Below, piece by piece: positions 10,409 to 19,053 of a DNA stretch of 61,832 nt; the stretch's first letter is position 1; every line of letters starts with the position of its first letter. Both the position numbers and the translations under genes were made by a program. The DNA comes from Methylomonas sp. GTDB lineage: Bacteria > Pseudomonadota > Gammaproteobacteria > Methylococcales > Methylomonadaceae. The notes under the pieces are model-generated. The model saw only the letters and a program-made list of their open reading frames with translations. It did no database searches and was not told the DNA's origin. The DNA lies in contig PESC01000047.1 of NCBI GenBank assembly GCA_002929135.1, forward strand, positions 1 to 61,832, in the 5' to 3' direction.

Positions 10409-11212
10409 CTACTGCCGGTCAAGCAGGCGATGCGCAATCATCAGCGGGCGCTCGGGATAGAGCGGGTGCGGGATGATTTCGGCAGGATGATCGAACACCT
10501 GACGAATCAGCTCGCTTGCCAGAATTTGCTCCGGCGGGCCGACGGCCATCAGATGGCCGTCGCGTAACAGCGCCATGCGATCGGCATACAGCGCAGCCAG
10601 GTTGAGGTCGTGCAATACCGCCAGCACACCGACGTGTTCCCGGTCGGCAAAATGCCGGGCAATGGCCAGCACCGCGTGCTGATGGGCCAAATCCAGCGCC
10701 GATGTCGGTTCATCCAGCAACAGGTAGCGTGTGCCGTCAGCGCTGGCTTGCCAGATTTGCGCCAGTACCCGGGCCAGATGCACGCGCTGACGTTCGCCGC
10801 CGGACAGCGTGGTGTAGATGCGCTCTGCCAGGTGCGTGGTGTCGGTCAGTGCCATTGCCTGTTCGACGATGTGCAGGTTTTGGCCGCTATCGTGACTATG
10901 GCGGTGCGGGCTGCGACCCATCAACACCACGTCGCGCACGATGAAGCGAAAACTCAGCGGCGAATGCTGCGGCAGCACAGCGCGCAGTCGGGCGATGCGT
11001 TGTGGTTGCCAGTCGGCCAGTAATCGGCCATTCAGGCGGATGTCACCACTAACCGGCGTCAGTTCGCCGCTCAGCGCCCGCAACAGGCTGGACTTGCCTG
11101 CACCGTTGGGGCCTGCCACTGCCAGCACCTCGCCGGGGTGCAGTTGCAGCGACACATCGGCTATCAGTCGTTTTTTTCCGGCGTGCAGCGTCAGGCCGCT
11201 GGTGCTCAGCAT
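10409..11212 (-). CDS. hmuV: Hemin ABC importer, ATP-binding protein
   Basis: A 267-residue ABC ATPase with Walker A GPNGAGKSSLLRAL, Q-loop LPQHSPLSFRF, signature LSGGERQRVHLARVL, Walker B RYLLLDEPTSALD and switch His in AVLHDLNLAALYAD. The RMALLRDGHLMAVGPPEQIL tail is typical of FecCD-type importers. It energises heme import across the inner membrane with HmuU and HmuT. It starts 4 bases after the hmuU stop and is the last gene of the heme locus. Confidence 0.93.
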   Translation of the reverse strand: MLSTSGLTLHAGKKRLIADVSLQLHPGEVLAVAGPNGAGKSSLLRALSGELTPVSGDIRLNGRLLADWQPQRIARLRAVLPQHSPLSFRFIVRDVVLMGRSPHRHSHDSGQNLHIVEQAMALTDTTHLAERIYTTLSGGERQRVHLARVLAQIWQASADGTRYLLLDEPTSALDLAHQHAVLAIARHFADREHVGVLAVLHDLNLAALYADRMALLRDGHLMAVGPPEQILASELIRQVFDHPAEIIPHPLYPERPLMIAHRLLDRQ

Positions 11213-11216
11213 GTCG

Positions 11217-12269
11217 TCAGCCCATCAAACGCTGGCGGAACAGCAACCACAGGAAAAACGGGCTGCCCAGCAAGCCGGTGATGATGCCGATGGGAATTTC
11301 AGCCGGTGCCGCCAGGGTACGGGCCAGCACATCGGCGCCGAGCAGCAACAGGGCACCGAGCAGGGCGGAACCCGGCAGCAACCAGCGGTGATCCGGGCCG
11401 ATGAGCAAACGCAGCAGATGCGGCACCACCAGACCCACGAAGCCGATGATGCCGCTCGATGCCACGGCAGCGCCGACGCCCAAGGCCACCAGACCCACCA
11501 CGGCGGTTTTGATGCGGGCCACGGCAAAACCCAGATGCCCGGCTTCGGCTTCGCCCAGCAGCAAGGCGTTCAGCGCTGTAGCCAGCAGCGGCAACAACAG
11601 TAGATTCAATGCCAGAAACGGTGCGGCCAGCATCACAGTTTGCCAGCTTGCACCGCCCAAACTCCCCAGGCTCCAGAAGGTGATGCTGCGTAGCTGATCG
11701 TCGTCGGCGATATAAACCAGCAAACCCGTCACCGAACCGGCCAAGGCATTGATGGCGATACCGGCCAGCAGCAAGGTGGCCACGTCGATAGAGCCGTCGC
11801 GACCGGCCAGACGGTACACCAGCCAGGTCATGGCGAAGCCGCCGCCTATGGCAGCGACCGGCAACAGCAGCGGGCCGAATGAGAGGGTCACGGCGGTAGG
11901 CAGGCTGGCTTGCAGCACGATGACCGCAACCGCTGCCAGCGCAGCGCCGCTGGCGATGCCGATCAGCGCCGGATCGGCCAAGGGATTGCGGAACAGGCCC
12001 TGGATGGCGCCGCCGGACATGGCCAGTGCTGCGCCGATGAGTAGGCCGAGCAGCAGCCTGGGTGCCCGGATCGACAGCAGTATGGTTTGCTGGCTGGGTT
12101 CGAACGTCCAGGGTAACGACAGCCCCACGCTGCGCCCGATGATGGCCGCCACCTGGCTGGGGCTGATGGCCACGGCACCGCTGCCCAGGCTCAGCAGGCA
12201 GGTCAGCACCAGCAGGCAGGCCAGCAGCCACAGCACGGTCGGCCCCTTGATGAGCGGCGCGGTTGACAT
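11217..12269 (-). CDS. hmuU: Hemin ABC importer, permease
   Basis: A 350-residue FecCD-family permease with about ten hydrophobic segments. Family motifs are RAPRLLLGLLIGAALAMSGGA, QGLFRNPLADPALIGIASGAAL and the cytoplasmic GLVVPHLLRLLIGPDHR loop that contacts the ATPase. I use the ATG at 12269, two bases after the hmuT stop; a TTG two codons upstream would overlap hmuT. It forms the membrane channel for heme handed over by HmuT. Confidence 0.93.
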   Translation of the reverse strand: MSTAPLIKGPTVLWLLACLLVLTCLLSLGSGAVAISPSQVAAIIGRSVGLSLPWTFEPSQQTILLSIRAPRLLLGLLIGAALAMSGGAIQGLFRNPLADPALIGIASGAALAAVAVIVLQASLPTAVTLSFGPLLLPVAAIGGGFAMTWLVYRLAGRDGSIDVATLLLAGIAINALAGSVTGLLVYIADDDQLRSITFWSLGSLGGASWQTVMLAAPFLALNLLLLPLLATALNALLLGEAEAGHLGFAVARIKTAVVGLVALGVGAAVASSGIIGFVGLVVPHLLRLLIGPDHRWLLPGSALLGALLLLGADVLARTLAAPAEIPIGIITGLLGSPFFLWLLFRQRLMG

Positions 12270-12271
12270 CC

Positions 12272-13132
12272 TCAAGGGGCCGGATGCAAGCGTTCGGCCA
12301 GGTTAAGAGCTGCCTGGCCGGTACGCAGGCCGAAACCGAGCAGCGCCAGGGTATCGACCACGATCAAGCGACGATTCTGCCCGGCGGGGGTCAGAGCGAT
12401 AGCCGACATTGCGTACCACTTTTCCAGACCACCCAAGGCATTGACGCTGATGTCGGTGAGCAGGATCACCTCGGGTGCGGTGGCGACTATGGCTTCGTTG
12501 CCCATGGTCTTGTTGCCCTGGATGGCGGCGGCCGCATTGCTGCCGCCAGCCAGTTGGATTACGGCGTCCGCTGCCGTGTCGCGCCCCGACACCATGGGTT
12601 CGCCGTTGGTGACGGCCATGATGAACAAGGTTTTGGGGCGTTCCGGCTGGCGTTCGCGCCATTCGGCGAGTTGGCGGAAATCATTGGCGACGGCGGTGCG
12701 GAGTTGTTCGCCTTGTTGCGGTTTGCCGAGCAGGGCGGCAACGGTGTCGATCTTGTCCAGAATGCCTTGTTCGGAATAGGTTTCGGCAACGCTGGATAGC
12801 TGCACTCCGGCGCTGCGTAGTTGTTCCAGCACGGCAGGCGGCCCGGCATGGGCGCTGGCTATCAGGGTGTCGGGAGCCAGTGACAGAATGCCTTCCGCCG
12901 ACAGGTTGCGCATGTACCCCACACGCGGCAGCGACTGGGTTGCGGCTGGCCACTGGCTGGTGGTATCGACGCCGACCAGGTGCGCCTGGCCATCGAGTGC
13001 GTAGACGATTTCGGTCAGCGCACCGCCAACGGCGACGATGCGTTGGGGCGGGGCGCTGGCGGCGATGACGGGTGCCAGCGCCAGTGTCAGTACCAGTGCA
13101 CAGCGTTGCATGAGCGAGGTGATGTTGAGCAT
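12272..13132 (-). CDS. hmuT: Periplasmic hemin-binding protein
   Basis: A 286-residue type III solute-binding protein with a signal peptide (about residues 1-25, ending IAASAPP). The two lobes start with QRIVAVGGALTEIVYALDG and VGVDTTSQWPAA, and include RVGYMRNLSAEGILSLAPD and TAPEVILLTDISVNALGG. This is the HmuT/ChuT/ShuT pattern; the heme-ligating Tyr of the ChuT group is not pinned down. It receives heme from the TonB receptor and passes it to HmuUV. Confidence 0.9.
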   Translation of the reverse strand: MLNITSLMQRCALVLTLALAPVIAASAPPQRIVAVGGALTEIVYALDGQAHLVGVDTTSQWPAATQSLPRVGYMRNLSAEGILSLAPDTLIASAHAGPPAVLEQLRSAGVQLSSVAETYSEQGILDKIDTVAALLGKPQQGEQLRTAVANDFRQLAEWRERQPERPKTLFIMAVTNGEPMVSGRDTAADAVIQLAGGSNAAAAIQGNKTMGNEAIVATAPEVILLTDISVNALGGLEKWYAMSAIALTPAGQNRRLIVVDTLALLGFGLRTGQAALNLAERLHPAP

Positions 13133-13160
13133 GAGCTTACAGTTGGGTTTGTGCTTTGCA

Positions 13161-13182
13161 TTCCCACGCGGAAGCGTGGGAA
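13161..13182. repeat. Dispersed palindrome, copy 1
   Basis: TTCCCACGC-GGAA-GCGTGGGAA: perfect 9-bp arms with a 4-base loop, in the gap between hmuT and the HutZ-like gene. One of a family of like copies listed separately. Confidence 0.85.
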
Positions 13183-13197
13183 TGAGGCAGTGGCAGT

Positions 13198-13737
13198 TCA
13201 GGCGTTGGCCCGCGATGGTTTGGCTTGCTCGCGGTGGCCTATGTCGTTGATGTGGCGCACCGTGGCCAGCTCGTCGCCCTCGATGGCGAAGGCTTTGGCG
13301 AAACCTTGCACGAAGCTGCCGCGTTCCGGGTGCAGCAGGAACAGGTGAAAGTCCTGCATGGCCTTCAACTGGCGGATGAAGGCACCGAATGTGTCCTCGA
13401 ACAGCGCCATGATGTGCTCGAAGTCGGCAGTGTCGCGGGCGACTTCATGGGCGGCGCAGTGATAAGTCACCCGCTGCCGGGCGAACAGGTGGGCGGCCTT
13501 GTCTTCGTCTTCGATGAACAGCAGGCAGGCACGGCCATTGGCCGACAGGTTGCGGGTGTGTGCCGACAGTTCGCTGATGTAGATGTAGTAATCGTCATCA
13601 TGGCGGACATAAGCGGCATAACTGGCTTCCGGTTCGCCGTCGGCGCTGACGGTTGCCATTAGCGTGGACTGGAATTTGTGCGTCAGAGCTTGGTAGTCGG
13701 CTCGGACTTGTTCGAGATCGATGGGTTTTGCGGTCAT
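13198..13737 (-). CDS. hutZ: Heme utilisation protein, HutZ/HugZ family
   Basis: A 179-residue split-barrel (pyridoxamine-phosphate-oxidase-like fold) protein. The core LMATVSADGEPEASYAAYVR, YIYISELSAHTRNLSANGRA and the C-terminal GSFVQGFAKAFAIEGDEL followed by HINDIGHR match HutZ/HugZ. HutZ binds and degrades heme and interacts with HutX/HmuS-type proteins in Vibrio and Campylobacter. The reading frame is open upstream, but I choose the ATG at 13737 with GAGAA nearby, because the upstream part is repeat-derived. It lies between hmuS and hmuT in the heme locus. Confidence 0.88.
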   Translation of the reverse strand: MTAKPIDLEQVRADYQALTHKFQSTLMATVSADGEPEASYAAYVRHDDDYYIYISELSAHTRNLSANGRACLLFIEDEDKAAHLFARQRVTYHCAAHEVARDTADFEHIMALFEDTFGAFIRQLKAMQDFHLFLLHPERGSFVQGFAKAFAIEGDELATVRHINDIGHREQAKPSRANA

Positions 13738-13800
13738 GGGGTTGTTCTCGCAATAAATGAAAAAAGAGTGTCGGGTTGTCAGGGTTTTTTCTGGTTTCTG

Positions 13801-13822
13801 GTTCCCACGGTCTCCGTGGGAA
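13801..13822. repeat. Dispersed palindrome, copy 2
   Basis: GTTCCCACGG-TC-TCCGTGGGAAC type hairpin in the gap between hmuS and the HutZ-like gene; a variant of the same family with CGG/CCG at the centre. Confidence 0.8.
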
Positions 13823-13868
13823 CCCATACCGGGCGAGGATGAAACCCGAGCTTCTAGTCCGGTACGCA

Positions 13869-13889
13869 TTCCCACGCGGAGCGTGGGAA
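13869..13889. repeat. Dispersed palindrome, copy 3
   Basis: TTCCCACGC-GGA-GCGTGGGAA, perfect 9-bp arms, 47 bases from copy 2 in the same gap. Confidence 0.85.
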
Positions 13890-13929
13890 CGAGGGTGCGA
13901 GGGTAACGCAACCAGTGCGGTTCCTTTCG

Positions 13930-14937
13930 TCACGGCACTCGCTCGGCCATTGTCGCCAGCAGGCTTTGCCAGAACGGGCTGTCGTGACTGGCATCGTCGC
14001 TGTAGTCGCACAATGTCATGACCGTGCGCCCGCCATGGTCGCGCAGAACCACGGCCTGGCGTTGCGTGGTGTCTACCGTGTAATCGCTGATGTCGTGCCG
14101 GGCAATGGCGGTTTCATTCAAATGCAGATTGAATCCGGCATCCAGCACGTTGAACCACGGCCCGGTGATGCGTAGTGTGTGGATGGGGCCGCGGTGCAGT
14201 TGCAAGGCGCCAGGGTTGGCAACCAGCAGGCTGATGGGATGGCTGGCCTCGGCAAGGTGCTGCATCAGATCGCGGAAGCCTTGTGCTGTCAGGCGGGCGC
14301 TGGCACCGGTATCGGTCGCCGTCTGCCAGGCCGTTACATCAGGCTGCCAGGCGGCGGGCAAGGTTGGCGGCAGTCGGCAATGGGCGGAATCGGCGTTGTG
14401 CTCGATGCCGATCTCGGGCGATTGCTCGTGGCTCTGAAACTGGCCTGTCAGTTGCCGCCAGGCGTCGATGTTCGAATCTGCCGTCAAATAGATTTTGTGC
14501 AACGCCAGGCCGTCGTAGCCGAAGAATTGCAGACTGTGGCGCGGGCCGTGTGTCGTGGTTTCCGTCACCGCAAAACCGAATGCCCAGTGTTCCAGCAGCA
14601 GGCACAGGTCGATGTGGGCGCCTGACACCAGCAGATGATGATCGACTTCGGCCAATGTACTGTAACAGCCATGTTTTTCATGAACGGCGTAGTCGTTGCG
14701 GGTCAGTGCCATCACGCTGCCGAGGCTGTGCATGTCGGCCAGCAAATCGGGCCAGTGGCCATCGAGCCGGATCACCTGGCTGCCACAACCGGTTGCCAGC
14801 AATTCGGCTTCGCTGACGCCGAGGTGGGCGGCGGCTTCGCGGATGCGGGTCTGTGGTTTTTCTGCCAGAAGACTGTACCAGGCGTGTTTCAGGATTTCCG
14901 GCGACGGCTTGGCGATCGATTCAAGCGTTAATGACAT
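13930..14937 (-). CDS. hmuS: Hemin-degrading/trafficking protein HmuS (HemS/ChuS family)
   Basis: A 335-residue cytoplasmic protein made of two similar HemS halves. The N-terminal segment RIREAAAHLGVSEAELLATG and the second-half sequence AQGFRDLMQHLAEASHPI and VANPGALQLHRGPIHTLRITGPW are characteristic. Members bind imported heme and either pass it on or open the ring (ChuS). Position between the anchored-protein gene and HutZ supports a role in handling imported heme. Confidence 0.9.
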   Translation of the reverse strand: MSLTLESIAKPSPEILKHAWYSLLAEKPQTRIREAAAHLGVSEAELLATGCGSQVIRLDGHWPDLLADMHSLGSVMALTRNDYAVHEKHGCYSTLAEVDHHLLVSGAHIDLCLLLEHWAFGFAVTETTTHGPRHSLQFFGYDGLALHKIYLTADSNIDAWRQLTGQFQSHEQSPEIGIEHNADSAHCRLPPTLPAAWQPDVTAWQTATDTGASARLTAQGFRDLMQHLAEASHPISLLVANPGALQLHRGPIHTLRITGPWFNVLDAGFNLHLNETAIARHDISDYTVDTTQRQAVVLRDHGGRTVMTLCDYSDDASHDSPFWQSLLATMAERVP

Positions 14938-15020
14938 GGTGGTTCCGGTATTGAAAGGTTGGCGGCCAAAAGGCCATGGCTAAAATAGCGTTTCCGCCGG
15001 ATTAGGGCTGGGCGCGCTCG

Positions 15021-15042
15021 TTCCCACGCCGGAGCGTGGGAA
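15021..15042. repeat. Dispersed palindrome, copy 4
   Basis: TTCCCACGCC-GG-AGCGTGGGAA type hairpin upstream of hmuS. Confidence 0.8.
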
Positions 15043-15070
15043 TGCATACCCGGCGTCGGGTGCGGTATGC

Positions 15071-15092
15071 GTTCCCACGGAGACCGTGGGAA
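15071..15092. repeat. Dispersed palindrome, copy 5
   Basis: GTTCCCACGG-AG-ACCGTGGGAAC hairpin, 28 bases from copy 4. Copies 2/3 and 4/5 both occur as close pairs. Confidence 0.8.
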
Positions 15093-15193
15093 CGAGAAAT
15101 GGGACACGGCGTTTCGTTGGGCTGACGCAGTGGCGCCACCCCGGCTTGCTTGGGCGCGGGGTGACGCATTTTAACGTCAACTGCCTGCGAGAT

Positions 15194-15898
15194 TTAAGCG
15201 CGGCGACGACGGTTGAAGGCCAGAAGACCGCTCAAACCCGCACCGAACATCCAGATTGCGCCCGGCAGTGGCACGGGACCAATGTCGATGGCAACTTGCG
15301 CCAGGCTCTGGTGCGCCGGGCTGTTGAAGCTGAACTGGTAGCTGGTCGCCGCACCAGGTAAATCCCAATAAGCCAGGTATTGGACGAGTGTAACCGGGCC
15401 GAACGAGGTTTGATAACTGCCTTCGGTGTAGGTTGGGGCGGAAAACGTGGGTGCCAGTCCGTTCAGCAGCAGCGAGGCGTAGTTCATTTCTATGCCCCAG
15501 GTTTCGAATTGCAGCGCGGCGCGTACCGGGCCTGCCAGCGGCGCGGTGGGGGTCAGTGTAGCGGTGTAACGTTGTGGCACGGTGAAGCTGTACAGGTTGC
15601 CAGAACCGGCGCGGAACACGCCTGCATTCCAGGTCATGTGGGTGTGGGCGGTGCCGAACTGGCCGACATCGGGGGCGGCAGTCCGCAGTCCAGGGAAGCT
15701 GGCATCGACGAAGGTGTCCCATTCGGCGTACAGGGTGCCGACATCGCCCCGGTTCCAGATGGACCAGGAGGCTTCGGTGGGTGTGTCGAAGCCGTAGCCT
15801 GCGGCGTAAGGGTTGGGGCCGTGGGTCAAATCCGCCTTGGCGGTAGCGGTGATGGCGAGCAAGCCGGTGATGAGTGTCAGTGTTTTTAGTGCGTTCAT
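15194..15898 (-). CDS. Secreted protein with exosortase-type (PEP-CTERM-like) anchor, heme locus
   Basis: A 234-residue protein with an N-terminal signal peptide (MNALKTLTLITGLLAITATAK). The C-terminal sorting tail is VPLPGAIWMFGAGLSG plus a short hydrophobic run and RRRR, the VPLP..W variant of PEP-CTERM signals recognised by exosortases. The middle is beta-rich with no family I recognise; it contains GTAHTHMTW with closely spaced His residues. The start at 15898 was chosen for the signal peptide. It lies within the heme locus, same strand, between the 87-residue protein and hmuS. A role in extracellular heme capture is a guess from position only. Confidence 0.75.
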   Translation of the reverse strand: MNALKTLTLITGLLAITATAKADLTHGPNPYAAGYGFDTPTEASWSIWNRGDVGTLYAEWDTFVDASFPGLRTAAPDVGQFGTAHTHMTWNAGVFRAGSGNLYSFTVPQRYTATLTPTAPLAGPVRAALQFETWGIEMNYASLLLNGLAPTFSAPTYTEGSYQTSFGPVTLVQYLAYWDLPGAATSYQFSFNSPAHQSLAQVAIDIGPVPLPGAIWMFGAGLSGLLAFNRRRRA

Positions 15899-16045
15899 GG
15901 TGGATTTACCTGGTAAAAAAGAGTGATCCAGCCTCTTCTCCTCGAAGACGAACAGGGTTTGCTGTGTCGATGAAGTGCATCGTTTCGGCGCCATGCCGAC
16001 AATTGGCCCGACGTAAAACGTCGGCAGTGATGCGGGGGTTCGTGG

Positions 16046-16309
16046 TCATTCGGCGTAATCCGGCGACGGTTCGTTTGTCTCGCGCTCGCCATCCGCATCG
16101 CCTTGGTCGTCCTTGCCGAACGGACGCGGGAAGTCGATGACATAGCGATACTGTTTGCCGCAGTAGAGGATCACTTCCTTTTGCCCGCGCTTGAGCAAAC
16201 GCATTTCGAGTTTCAGGTCGGCATAGCCTGGGTGGTTCAGCAAGTCGTCGAACAGGGTTTGCAATTGTCTGCGGCAACTTTGGTAGCTGTGTTCGGGGCT
16301 GGTTTTCAT
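16046..16309 (-). CDS. Small heme-locus protein, weakly HemP-like
   Basis: An 87-residue protein of unknown function whose ATG lies 3 bases after the stop of the TonB receptor gene, so translation is probably coupled. The middle RLLKRGQKEVILYCGKQYRY weakly recalls HemP/HmuP (G.REV.I.H.G..YRLR), a small regulator or accessory in many heme loci, but the typical ..KLILTK ending is absent and the tail is acidic. No signal peptide or membrane segment, so cytoplasmic. The HemP suggestion is tentative. Confidence 0.6.
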   Translation of the reverse strand: MKTSPEHSYQSCRRQLQTLFDDLLNHPGYADLKLEMRLLKRGQKEVILYCGKQYRYVIDFPRPFGKDDQGDADGERETNEPSPDYAE

Positions 16310-16312
16310 GAG

Positions 16313-18727
16313 TCAGTACGCGATTCTCAGGGTAACGCCCAGGTTGCGACCGGGGCGGGAAAAACGGTCGGCCCAGAATTCTGCCGCCGCGAAATTGCCC
16401 AGGGTGGCATGCGGGTCGCCTGCGCGGGTGTTGGTGTCTTCCCAGTCGATGTACTTTTTGTCGAACAGGTTGAACACGCCGACGTTCAGGCTGATGTGGC
16501 GGTCGATGTTGTAATAGGCGTTGAAATCGACCACGCCGTAGCCGTCGGGCAGATACTGAACGTCGGCGGGGGCGGTCGAAGCGCGTTTGGCCGTCACCAG
16601 TGTCAGCATGGTTTCGGTGCCCCAGTCGCCATCGGGTTGGTCGTAGCGCAGCCCGATCACCGCCTTGATCGGGCTGATGGCGCGCAAGGCTTCGTCGTCG
16701 GCGCGGCCTGTCGCCAGGTTAGAGCCTTCGATGTGAGCGGCGCTGAACAGCAGGCTGGCACCGAGCAGCGAAGGCGACAGGGTGTCGAGGTTGAGACGGC
16801 TTTTGATTTCGATGCCCTGGATGCGTATCTCATCCTGGCTGTTGACGGTCTGCATGGTCAGAAAACCCAGCGGTGGACAGGATGATGTCGCCGGGTCGCA
16901 GATGACATCGCCGAAAATAAAGTTCTGGTAATCGTTGCGGAACACGGTGATGTCGAATTCGCCGCTGTCGCTTTGGCCGCGCACGCCGACTTCGGCATCG
17001 ACACTGGTTTCCGGCACGATGTTGTAATTGGGCACGACGCTGTAACCGAAGTTGGCGTTGGTGAAGCCCAGGTTGCTTTCACTGAAATTGGGGCCACGAA
17101 AGCCGTGGGTGTAGCGGCCATGCACGCTGAATACGTCGTCGACATGCAGCAGGGCGCCGAAGCGTGGCAGAAAGTCGTAGCGATCGATAATGCTGGGAAT
17201 GATGGGGTCTGCACCGCTGAGGACGGCTTCTTTCGACACTTTTTCGAACAGGTGATCCGGGTGCGGACGCAGCCGGAAGTATTCCCAGCGTCCGCCGGGT
17301 ATCAGTTCGATGCGGCGTTGCAACAGCTCGATACGATCTTCGACATAAGCGCCAGCCTTGGTGACGGTACTCAGCGGAAAATCGCGTACCGGAAAATCGT
17401 CTGGAATGACGGCTTTAGTGATTTTGCCTTTGGGACAAACCTGTGTCGGTTGGCCACGAAAATTGACGCTGCCGGATACACATTCGAAGCTGCCGTCGCG
17501 CAACTGGGCGATGCGGTTCTGATTGATTTGGCCGCCATATTGCAGGGCATGGCGACTGCCCCACAGCTCGAAGCGGCGATTTAGTTTCAATTCGCCGCCG
17601 ATGTCGTCGTTGTCGTACTGGAAAATGCGGCGGGTCAGCGTGTTGCCGTCGACGGGGCTCGTCCTGTCCTGAACGGTGAGCTGACCGGTGGCGGTTGTCT
17701 GGGTGTAAATCCGCCACAAGGCCTCGTCGAACAGTGGCGTGGCCAGGTTTTTCAGGGTGTGATCCAGGCTGATGCGCCAGCGGCTCTGGTCGTCTGTGGT
17801 CAGCATTTGGTTGACGTTGCGCAGGCTGATGTCAGGGCCACGCGCGAACAGGGCGTCCAGCTCGGATTGGGTTTGCAACCATTCGCCGGTCAGCCGCAAC
17901 ACATTGTCGTCGTTGAAACGGTACAGCAGTTTCGACAGGACGTTATAGCTCTGGTTGTCTTGTGGACTGGGCGTGGTGCGGCTGCCGCCCAGGCTGTCGT
18001 TGGTGCCCATGTTGTCGGTTTCGTTGCTTTGGCTGTGGGTGAACAGCACCATGCTCTCCCAGTTGTCCAGCGCACCGGCCAGCGTCGCCGTCTGCACCAG
18101 GCCGTTGTCGGTGGTGTTGTAATTGAGCTTGGCGCTGCCGTAATAGTCGTTGCCGAATACTTTCAGGTAGTCGGTCGGGTCTTTGGTGACGAAGTTGACG
18201 CTGCCGCCCATGGCATCGCCGCCATAGTAGGCCGAGCCTGTACCGCGCACGATCTCGACCGCCTTGAGAGCATCCATGTCGACCATGTTGCGAGTGGCAT
18301 TGGAGAACGAGCCGATGCGAAAGGCTTCGGGCAGGCGAACGCCATCGACCTGCATCAAAACGCGGTTGCCACCCAAGCCACGAATAGTGATGCCGCTGGC
18401 ACCGAAACGTTGCGGGTCGTTGCCGACATTGACGCCGGGTTCGTAGCGGATCAAATCCTTGAGGTTGCGGATCATGCGTTGCTCTATGGTTGCGGCGTCG
18501 ATGACCGACTGGGTACCCGGCTGGTTGTGGCTGTCGTCGGGTTTGTCGGGTTTTTCTGTTACTTCGATCATGTCCAGTTCGGTGTCGTCGGCTTCGGTTT
18601 TTTTCGTGTCTTCGGTTTTTGCTTTGGTGTCAGGCTGGCTGTTGCCGCTTACCGGGTTCATCGCAATGACGGCGGTCAACAGCAGCGCGTGAAGCCGCAA
18701 CAGGCATCGATGCGAAGAAGGATTCAT
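16313..18727 (-). CDS. TonB-dependent heme/hemoglobin receptor
   Basis: An 804-residue outer-membrane receptor. An N-terminal signal peptide is followed by an acidic/Lys linker and a TonB box (MIEVTE, about 53-58). The plug domain (LKDLIRYEPGVNV, ITIRGLGGNRVLMQVDGVRLP, VEIVRGTGSAYYGGDAMGG) and a 22-strand barrel follow. GFRGPNFSESNLGF near residue 545 corresponds to the FRAP box of heme receptors, where a His usually lies nearby; the NPNL motif is altered. The C-terminus ends in aromatic-rich LGVTLRIAY. Position at the head of the HmuTUV locus supports heme as substrate. It is transcribed from a Fur-type promoter 250 bases upstream. Confidence 0.9.
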   Translation of the reverse strand: MNPSSHRCLLRLHALLLTAVIAMNPVSGNSQPDTKAKTEDTKKTEADDTELDMIEVTEKPDKPDDSHNQPGTQSVIDAATIEQRMIRNLKDLIRYEPGVNVGNDPQRFGASGITIRGLGGNRVLMQVDGVRLPEAFRIGSFSNATRNMVDMDALKAVEIVRGTGSAYYGGDAMGGSVNFVTKDPTDYLKVFGNDYYGSAKLNYNTTDNGLVQTATLAGALDNWESMVLFTHSQSNETDNMGTNDSLGGSRTTPSPQDNQSYNVLSKLLYRFNDDNVLRLTGEWLQTQSELDALFARGPDISLRNVNQMLTTDDQSRWRISLDHTLKNLATPLFDEALWRIYTQTTATGQLTVQDRTSPVDGNTLTRRIFQYDNDDIGGELKLNRRFELWGSRHALQYGGQINQNRIAQLRDGSFECVSGSVNFRGQPTQVCPKGKITKAVIPDDFPVRDFPLSTVTKAGAYVEDRIELLQRRIELIPGGRWEYFRLRPHPDHLFEKVSKEAVLSGADPIIPSIIDRYDFLPRFGALLHVDDVFSVHGRYTHGFRGPNFSESNLGFTNANFGYSVVPNYNIVPETSVDAEVGVRGQSDSGEFDITVFRNDYQNFIFGDVICDPATSSCPPLGFLTMQTVNSQDEIRIQGIEIKSRLNLDTLSPSLLGASLLFSAAHIEGSNLATGRADDEALRAISPIKAVIGLRYDQPDGDWGTETMLTLVTAKRASTAPADVQYLPDGYGVVDFNAYYNIDRHISLNVGVFNLFDKKYIDWEDTNTRAGDPHATLGNFAAAEFWADRFSRPGRNLGVTLRIAY

Positions 18728-18817
18728 GTGGGTCGGCGGTAACCGGGGTGTCGTTCATGGTCGATGCAGCTTGCCGGGCTACCAGGCCCGTTCGGGTTTC
18801 ACAACGCATTCATCAAA

Positions 18818-18966
18818 CCGCTTGAAAAGGGTCGATCCCAACCTGCCTGGGCGAGGAGTCATCACGCCAGGGCTGTGTCAGCATCCGTGCCAAATCCTTG
18901 GCGTGGTGTTTTATGTCTAGTGCTGAGTTTGTGGACATTCGGCGAGGATCGGCCCTTTTCAAGCGG
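18818..18966. repeat. MITE-like element in the leader of the heme receptor gene
   Basis: A 149-bp segment bounded by 21-bp terminal inverted repeats with one mismatch (left CCGCTTGAAAAGGGTCGATC.., right its complement with one C/T change). A nested inverted repeat lies inside: CATCACGCCA (18860-18869) against TGGCGTGGTG (18899-18908). No open frame and no clear target-site duplication. It lies wholly in the transcribed leader between the promoter at about 19000 and the receptor start at 18727. Confidence 0.6.
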
Positions 18967-18983
18967 CGCGAAGCTTGAGAGAA

Positions 18984-19012
18984 ATAATAATGATTCGCAT
19001 TTATAAAGTCAA
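18984..19012 (-). promoter_or_regulatory. Predicted promoter of the heme locus
   Basis: On the minus strand, TTGACT (19007-19012), 17 bases, TATTAT (18984-18989). Transcription should start near 18977, giving a leader of about 250 bases before the receptor gene. A Fur-like box overlaps the -10 element. Confidence 0.65.
18985..18999. promoter_or_regulatory. Candidate Fur box
   Basis: TAATAATGATTCGCA matches the 7-1-7 Fur consensus TGATAATNATTATCA at 11 of 14 positions and overlaps the -10 element of the heme-locus promoter. This is the expected place for iron repression. Confidence 0.6.
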
Positions 19013-19053
19013 AAAAAATTTGCTCCCCTTCGCAAATCCTTGCTTGCTTTCTT

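Noticed and set aside
17759-18742. A 327-codon open frame opposite the heme receptor
   Set aside because: Antisense shadow; no start context and no recognisable domain.
18728-18983. A cobalamin or other riboswitch in the leader of the heme receptor
   Set aside because: No B12 box or other riboswitch core was found; the structure is explained by the inverted-repeat element.
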